From the NCBI GenBank assembly GCA_028293725.1, contig JAQGOE010000143.1, positions 1 to 20,345 of the forward strand: a DNA stretch of 20,345 bases. The letters run 5' to 3'. Below, one piece after another: positions 16,378 to 20,345 of this stretch (position 1 is its first letter; each line of letters begins with the position of its first letter). A model generated the notes under the pieces. That model was not told the origin of the DNA, did not search any database, and saw only the letters and a program-made list of their open reading frames with translations. The translations under genes were made by a program, and so were the position numbers. This DNA comes from Gammaproteobacteria bacterium. GTDB taxonomy: Bacteria; Pseudomonadota; Gammaproteobacteria; Steroidobacterales; Steroidobacteraceae.

Positions 16378-17382
16378 CTAGGAAAACCGCAGCGTCTGCC
16401 CCACCCCCAACGCCTTGGCCTTCTCCAACATCGCGTGGCCGAGCGCGATGTCGCTCAAGCTCAGCCCCCGGTGCCAGAACAAAATCGTCTCCTGGTCGTT
16501 CTGGCGCCCAGGCTTTATACCCGCCACGATCTGGCCCAGTTCAGCATGCAGGTTGTGCTCGTTGAGTTTGTCAGTATCGACGTGACGGCGCAGCGCACCG
16601 TAGGGGAGCCCTTTGCGACATTGTCCCCAATCGTCGACAACTACCTTACTCATGATGTCGGTCAGGGACAATTCCACCGCACTCATCGTTCCATAGGGTA
16701 CGACCAGTGCACCTGGCTTGATCCACTCGGTTTTCAGCAACGGCTGCGGTTCGGGGAGACGTGAGGCTTCCACGACAATGTCCGCATCGCGCACGCATTC
16801 CTCCCAGCTATCCACAGCGACCACCGGCCTGCCCAGATCTACGGAAAGCCTCGCGGCGAATGCCGTCCGACTCTCGGGCCGCCTGGAGTGAACGCGGATC
16901 TCATCGAACGAGAAGAAGTGGCTGAGCAGCCTGATGTTCCAATAGGAAGTGCCCCGTGCACCGATGTGGCCGAGAATTCTGCTGTTCTTTCGGGCCAGAA
17001 ACTTTCCACCTAGTGCCGTCATCGCGCCCGTGCGCATATCCGTCAGTGATGTTGCATCCAGTATCGCTTTCGGTACGCCAGTGGTGGGGTCGAATAGGTT
17101 GAGTACGGCCAGCTCGGAGGGCAGGCCGATCTTGTAGTTGTTCACGAAGTCGCCGACCACCTTGACTCCCGCGAGACCGAGGGGCAGCACGGCTCCGCGC
17201 AGCACGTTGAAGTGTCCAATGGAAGAGTCTTGAGGAACCAGGTGCATGCGGGGCTCGATCACCACCTGCTTCTGGCCTTGCGCCTCGAGGCCTCGCTCGA
17301 CGGCGGCAAGAATTTCCGTGTCAGTGAGCGCGAGGCGCTCGACATCGGGCCCGTTGAGAAAGGTGAGATGGATAGGTTGCAC
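16378..17382 (-). CDS. Ornithine cyclodeaminase/mu-crystallin family protein
   Basis: This 334-residue protein belongs to the ornithine cyclodeaminase/mu-crystallin family of NAD(P)-dependent enzymes, which includes cyclodeaminases, ketimine and imine reductases, alanine dehydrogenases and opine-type enzymes. Arg45, Lys74 and Arg117 match by eye the carboxylate-binding residues of true ornithine cyclodeaminase. The segment corresponding to the catalytic G-D-C-P-G-K-T-E-L motif instead reads Y-G-T-M-S-A-V-E-L, so the key aspartate appears absent and ornithine deamination is unlikely. The dinucleotide loop is G-H-I-G-A-R-G (138-144), unlike the usual G-x-G-x-Q. Together these suggest a distinct reductase or dehydrogenase subgroup. 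It begins with GTG one base after the MFS stop, with no clear ribosome binding site, so translation is probably coupled to the transporter. Confidence 0.88.
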   Translation of the reverse strand: MQPIHLTFLNGPDVERLALTDTEILAAVERGLEAQGQKQVVIEPRMHLVPQDSSIGHFNVLRGAVLPLGLAGVKVVGDFVNNYKIGLPSELAVLNLFDPTTGVPKAILDATSLTDMRTGAMTALGGKFLARKNSRILGHIGARGTSYWNIRLLSHFFSFDEIRVHSRRPESRTAFAARLSVDLGRPVVAVDSWEECVRDADIVVEASRLPEPQPLLKTEWIKPGALVVPYGTMSAVELSLTDIMSKVVVDDWGQCRKGLPYGALRRHVDTDKLNEHNLHAELGQIVAGIKPGRQNDQETILFWHRGLSLSDIALGHAMLEKAKALGVGQTLRFS

Positions 17383-17383
17383 T

Positions 17384-18646
17384 TCAGGGGGTCCGATGAA
17401 GGTGAAGGTTGCGAAGATCCGCCTCGGGATCGATCAGGGCGGCCGCCACGACACCGAGCAGAGCTACAAGAGTGCCCGCGTACACGAAACCCATACGAAA
17501 TCCTGCGACGGGATCGGCGTTGATGTCAACGAGCAGCCCCATCAGAAAAGGGGCGCACAGTCCGGCGAGCGTATGGATCGAGTTGGTGATACCCAGCAGC
17601 GCGCCTCTTTGTGCTGGCGGCGAGATCTCACCGATCAGGGTCGTGCCGAGTGTGAAGATGACACTGCCTATCGAAAAGCTCAGTCCGACCAAGGCAATTT
17701 CGAGCACGCCGCGGCCCGCGAACGGAACACCGGCCAACGAGGCGCCGCCGAGGACGACACAAAGTGAACCGAGCAGGCCGCGCGAGATGCGGCTGGAGTA
17801 GCCGCCACGCGTGAGAACCAGGGACAGATAGGCACACAGCGGCGCGAGCATCATCTGCATGATCGAAGGCAGCGTGATCACCCATGCAGCCTGTGTGGGC
17901 GGCATGTGAACCGCCTTAACGAGGTAGTTGGCTAACCACACGAGGTTGAGCGCGATGATCCAGTAGGCCGCGAAACCCGCCATGAAAACACCCATTGCGG
18001 TACGACTGAGTAACAGGCGCCGATAAGGAACCCGTGGAACCGTCGCAGTCGGGAGAGTGGTCGCCTGGTCGATCGGCCCCTCCTCGGCGCACACCCACCA
18101 CAACAGCGCCCAAATCAATCCGGCCACCCCCAATGTCCCAAACGCCGCATGCCACCCATAATGAAGAATGATCCACGTCAGTAACGGCGCCACCAGCCCG
18201 GTTCCGAACGCAGCACCACTTGCGACCACACTCGTGGGAAGCGCGCGCCGCTGATTGCCAAACCATTTGTACACACTATGGACGGCGACCGGGAATGCCG
18301 GCCCCTCGGCCGCGCCCAGGACGACGCGGCTAGCCAGCAGCACCGTAAAATTCGCTGCCACACTCATGGGTAGCAGCGCCGCAGCCCAGATGACGCTCAT
18401 CACCAGCATGAGAGCCTTGGTGCGGACCCGGTTGGCGAGAAAACCGACCACCACGCCGGACACGGAAAACAACAGGAAGAAGGCGCTTCCCAACAGGCCG
18501 AATTGCCGATGATCCAGACGTAGGTCCTGCATGATCGGCACGCTGGCCAGGCCGATGACGGCCTTGTCCGCGAAGTTGATCAGCATGAACAGGAACACCA
18601 GGACCACGGCCGTCCAGGCTTTGCGGTTTTGCGACGATTTCAGCAA
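17384..18646 (-). CDS. MFS transporter, anion:cation symporter-like
   Basis: This 420-residue, roughly 12-helix major facilitator has the N-terminal N-F-A-D-K-A-V-I-G segment, the R-V-V-L-G-A-A-E-G-P-A-F-P helix-4 motif and the W-F-x-x-x-R-R-A loop typical of the anion:cation symporter (phthalate, tartrate, galactonate, hexuronate) branch. The start is TTG at 18646: the only in-frame stop upstream is close by and no ATG or GTG lies between, while the first hydrophobic helix follows at once. It begins 20 bases after the beta-propeller gene and ends one base before the mu-crystallin family gene, so these are co-transcribed. It probably imports an organic anion, perhaps a product of the neighbouring periplasmic hydrolases. 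The substrate is not readable from sequence. Confidence 0.9.
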   Translation of the reverse strand: MLKSSQNRKAWTAVVLVFLFMLINFADKAVIGLASVPIMQDLRLDHRQFGLLGSAFFLLFSVSGVVVGFLANRVRTKALMLVMSVIWAAALLPMSVAANFTVLLASRVVLGAAEGPAFPVAVHSVYKWFGNQRRALPTSVVASGAAFGTGLVAPLLTWIILHYGWHAAFGTLGVAGLIWALLWWVCAEEGPIDQATTLPTATVPRVPYRRLLLSRTAMGVFMAGFAAYWIIALNLVWLANYLVKAVHMPPTQAAWVITLPSIMQMMLAPLCAYLSLVLTRGGYSSRISRGLLGSLCVVLGGASLAGVPFAGRGVLEIALVGLSFSIGSVIFTLGTTLIGEISPPAQRGALLGITNSIHTLAGLCAPFLMGLLVDINADPVAGFRMGFVYAGTLVALLGVVAAALIDPEADLRNLHLHRTP

Positions 18647-18666
18647 GGCATTGACCGCTGGCTGTG

Positions 18667-19107
18667 TTACCAGTGGCCGCTAACTATCTTCACGACCGCG
18701 CCTGGATGGGCCACGCGCAAGGAACGCACGTTGTCGGGATGAATGAGCTGATCCAGCTTCGACATGAACAGGCGGTGTTCATCGCCGTATCCGGTGACAG
18801 CGAGGCGCAGCGCCTTGGTGTCCCAGCCGGTCCAGTGGGGCACGAAGACGTCGTCGATTTTCAACCTCGATACTTCCACTGGCTTGGACGGATTCGAAAG
18901 GTCGAGCACGATCAGGCCATGGGTGGTCGGAACGCTTTGAATCAGGTAGTGGCCCACGATGGTGGGAACGCCACAGTTGGATCCCGGGAAAACGTGTACG
19001 AGTTGTGACCGCGGGTGATCAGTAGCCATATCCGTCAGACGCTCAATACCACAGGCGAGCGTCTGAACAAGCAGGGCCAGAACCATGCCGATCGTAAGCC
19101 GTGACAT
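18667..19107 (-). CDS. Secreted beta-propeller fragment, selenium-binding-protein/LVIVD-like, truncated
   Basis: This 146-residue protein has a signal peptide (L-T-I-G-M-V-L-A-L-L-V-Q-T-L-A, possibly a lipoprotein because Cys19 follows L-A). Its blades read G-L-I-V-L-D-L-S-N-P-S-K-P-V-E-V-S-R and P-H-W-T-G-W-D, then Y-G-D-E-H-R-L-F, like the last part of secreted SBP56/LVIVD-repeat propeller proteins of 350-450 residues. Only about two blades are present, too few for a closed propeller. The tail A-H-P-G-A-V-V looks like a worn copy of the A-x-P-H-G-A-V-F ending, so a stretch before it may also be deleted. A ribosome binding site-like GAGGGG precedes the ATG, and the gene leads the MFS/mu-crystallin/ligase operon, so it may persist mainly as the first translated frame. 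The family assignment is by eye. Confidence 0.55.
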   Translation of the reverse strand: MSRLTIGMVLALLVQTLACGIERLTDMATDHPRSQLVHVFPGSNCGVPTIVGHYLIQSVPTTHGLIVLDLSNPSKPVEVSRLKIDDVFVPHWTGWDTKALRLAVTGYGDEHRLFMSKLDQLIHPDNVRSLRVAHPGAVVKIVSGHW

Positions 19108-19119
19108 CGATCCCCTCGG

Positions 19120-19148
19120 CGATAGCTTATTTGAGTAGGAACGATAGC
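19120..19148. repeat. Direct repeat CGATAGC x2 in the promoter region of the minus-strand operon
   Basis: CGATAGC occurs at 19120-19126 and 19142-19148, 22 bases apart start to start (about two helix turns), 13 bases upstream of the beta-propeller start codon. An AT-rich stretch lies between the copies. This spacing suits a dimeric regulator, but chance occurrence is possible and no clear -35/-10 pair was found. Confidence 0.25.
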
Positions 19149-19295
19149 ATCAGTGGGCAACCTGCGCCTTCTCGCGACCGAGCCTGGATCCCTGCCAACC
19201 AAGTCGGACGAGTCGTCGATCCGGATGGGATTGGGCCGGGGATCCAACACCGTGATTATTTCGTGGCCGGCCGCAGCAGCGGTTCCGGCGATTTG

Positions 19296-19676
19296 TCAGG
19301 GCTTGTGGTCGAGCTCGCTGCGCTCCCCTTCGTCCAAGTCCACGACGCATTCCTTGGCATCTGGAGAAATAGGTGACATGGAGACGTGATCGCCCGAAAC
19401 CGCGTCAAAATATATCTTCTCGTAGTTTTGCGACTCCTCCGGAATCAGAATTGTTTTTCCCGGATAACGCCCCAGGTGCCGTAAATACCCCTCAATGCTC
19501 GAAACTCGGGTGAAATAGACTCGCTGCGCTCCCGACGCCGCCGCAGGATTTGTGATGTTTTGCGGGCTCAGCGTTAGCTCACGGAGATTCAGTGCGCCTT
19601 TTACTGTCGTGACATAGTGGGGCTTATTCCTGAGCAAGTTCCTAAGAGCGGATACCTTATTGAGAACCATTCTCAT
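19296..19676 (-). CDS. Orphan protein of unknown function, AT-richer than its neighbours
   Basis: This 126-residue protein matches no family I recognise. It is basic at the N-terminus (L-R-N-L-L-R-N-K), has a central V-Y-F-T-R-V-S-S-I-E-G-Y-L-R and R-Y-P-G-K-T-I-L-I-P-E-E-S, and an acidic C-terminus; there is no signal peptide or membrane helix. A good ribosome binding site (AGAAGG, 9 bases upstream) supports the ATG at 19676. Base composition is visibly lower in G+C than the surrounding genes, suggesting later arrival. After the TGA stop the same frame continues with protein-like sequence (A-G-H-E-I-I-T-V-L-D-P-R-P-N-P) to about 19170, so the gene may be a longer one cut by a premature stop. 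The ATG also overlaps the TGA of a short upstream frame. It could be a pseudogene or a small accessory gene. Confidence 0.5.
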   Translation of the reverse strand: MRMVLNKVSALRNLLRNKPHYVTTVKGALNLRELTLSPQNITNPAAASGAQRVYFTRVSSIEGYLRHLGRYPGKTILIPEESQNYEKIYFDAVSGDHVSMSPISPDAKECVVDLDEGERSELDHKP

Positions 19677-19691
19677 CAGTGTTTGCCTTCT

Positions 19692-19994
19692 GTGTCCTTT
19701 TGTCGCAGCCGGTCTACAACACGGCCACCGATCAACGCGAGGATGATATCAACGTCCGCAGAGTCGGCGCGCCGCGCCAGCCGAAGTTACAATTCGTCCC
19801 AAATGAACAATCCGTGCCACGGGTCCGTCCGCCTACATCCAACACGAGCCACGCGTGGCCTGCGCATTCAACGCTGGACCGATTGTTCTCTCGAGGCAGA
19901 GCCTTGAAAATGGCCGCGCCTGGACATGAATGAGCGCGAGAGCTGCCGCTTAGGCGACAATCACTAGCAACCTGTCCCCTGGAGAGCTTTCAGC
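19692..19994. other. Gap between divergent genes, no confident gene
   Basis: These 303 bases separate the minus-strand orphan gene and the plus-strand tannase gene. On the minus strand a short frame (roughly 19780 down to 19676) reads D-I-I-L-A-L-I-G-G-R-V-V-D-R-L-R and ends in a TGA overlapping the orphan ATG as TGATG, but it has no ATG and an in-frame TAA just upstream. It may be the tail of a decayed gene. TTGAAA at 19904-19909 could be a -35 for the tannase, but no good -10 follows. No repeat or terminator stands out. Confidence 0.4.
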
Positions 19995-20345
19995 ATGATG
20001 ATCCCGAAGGTCGGTCTCGGCATCGTGGCGCTGACCGGCGCCCTGCTCGCGGTTTCACCCAGTGCGTTTGCGGACACCCCTGCGGCGAAAATCGAGCAAG
20101 CGTGTGTGACCTTGGTGGGTTTACGAATTCCGGCAAGCGCCATCGGTCTGCCTACCACTGGCGCCATCGTGGAGAAGGCCGCCCTTGTACCTGCAGCTGC
20201 GGGAGACGCCACAGGCGGGGAGTATTGCGTGGTGGGTGGCGTGATCTCCCCCGTCTCCAGTTCGGCTCCGAATATCGAGTTCCAGGTCAATTTGCCTTCG
20301 CACTGGAACGAAAAGGCATTGCAGATGGGCGGCGGCGGCTACGAC
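19995..20345 (+). CDS. Tannase/feruloyl esterase family protein, 3' end beyond the window
   Basis: The first 117 residues of a secreted protein are visible. A signal peptide (V-G-L-G-I-V-A-L-T-G-A-L-L-A, cut after A-F-A) is followed by the N-terminal features of the tannase/feruloyl esterase family: an early C-V-T-L, the strand E-Y-C-V-V-G-G-V-I-S-P, and N-I-E-F-Q-V-N-L-P-S-H-W-N with G-G-G-G-Y at the window edge. Full members have about 500-600 residues and an alpha/beta-hydrolase core with a Ser-Asp-His triad, which lies outside the window. They split ester bonds of plant phenolics or related aryl esters. GGAGAG at 19981-19986 precedes ATG 19995; ATG 19998 is an equal alternative. It is transcribed away from the minus-strand operon. 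Confidence 0.8.
   Translation, partial: MMIPKVGLGIVALTGALLAVSPSAFADTPAAKIEQACVTLVGLRIPASAIGLPTTGAIVEKAALVPAAAGDATGGEYCVVGGVISPVSSSAPNIEFQVNLPSHWNEKALQMGGGGYD

Noticed and set aside
19296..19298. TGA read as selenocysteine, making a longer protein
   Set aside because: No SECIS-like hairpin was noticed and no selenoprotein family fits. A premature stop or a true gene end is simpler.
19679..19933. Possible 84-residue plus-strand gene in the gap before the tannase
   Set aside because: It has no ribosome binding site, no family resemblance and a disordered composition, and it overlaps the minus-strand AGAAGG site and start region of the orphan gene.

Overview
The window is G+C-rich, densely coded DNA from a Gram-negative bacterium: it has a TonB-dependent outer-membrane receptor, a Tat signal and many Sec signal peptides. 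The gene mix (TonB receptor, two DUF885 proteins, GMC dehydrogenase, AlkK-like ligase, tannase) resembles aerobic oligotrophic Gammaproteobacteria such as Steroidobacter or Nevskia relatives, or sphingomonads. That placement is an inference from gene content only.

Layout, left to right. (1) 1-3629, plus strand: the 3' part of a metabolite:H+ symporter, then a Tat-exported small subunit and a GMC flavoprotein large subunit of a membrane dehydrogenase, overlapping by 4 bases. (2) 3630-4348: a decay zone holding the C-terminal scrap of a TRIC/UPF0126 channel gene and a LysE/RhtB exporter that has lost about 48 central residues in frame. (3) 4514-5613: a LysR-type regulator with a good sigma70-like promoter. 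(4) 5617-14601, plus strand: an aldo/keto reductase, then a tight run of NTF2-like secreted protein, TonB receptor, two DUF885 metallohydrolase-like proteins and a secreted amidohydrolase, mostly with overlapping or nearly touching ends. (5) 19107-14649, minus strand, converging on region 4: a truncated beta-propeller protein, an MFS transporter, an ornithine-cyclodeaminase/mu-crystallin family protein and an AlkK-like acyl-CoA ligase. (6) 19150-20345: an AT-richer orphan gene on the minus strand, a probably non-coding gap, and the start of a tannase/feruloyl-esterase gene on the plus strand that runs off the window.

The most notable signal is regulatory. The aldo/keto reductase and the NTF2-TonB-DUF885-amidohydrolase run are each preceded by a perfect TTGC-N7-GCAA dyad, which is the LysR-type T-N11-A geometry. 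Each dyad is followed exactly 21 bases later by TTGAA, a plausible -35. This points to one local regulon under the adjacent LysR protein. A reasonable but unproven model is that the TonB receptor imports a large amide- or ester-containing compound, the two DUF885 proteins and the amidohydrolase cut it in the periplasm, the MFS carrier moves pieces inward, and the reductases and acyl-CoA ligase process them in the cytoplasm.

No rRNA, tRNA, CRISPR array, transposase or replication origin was recognised.
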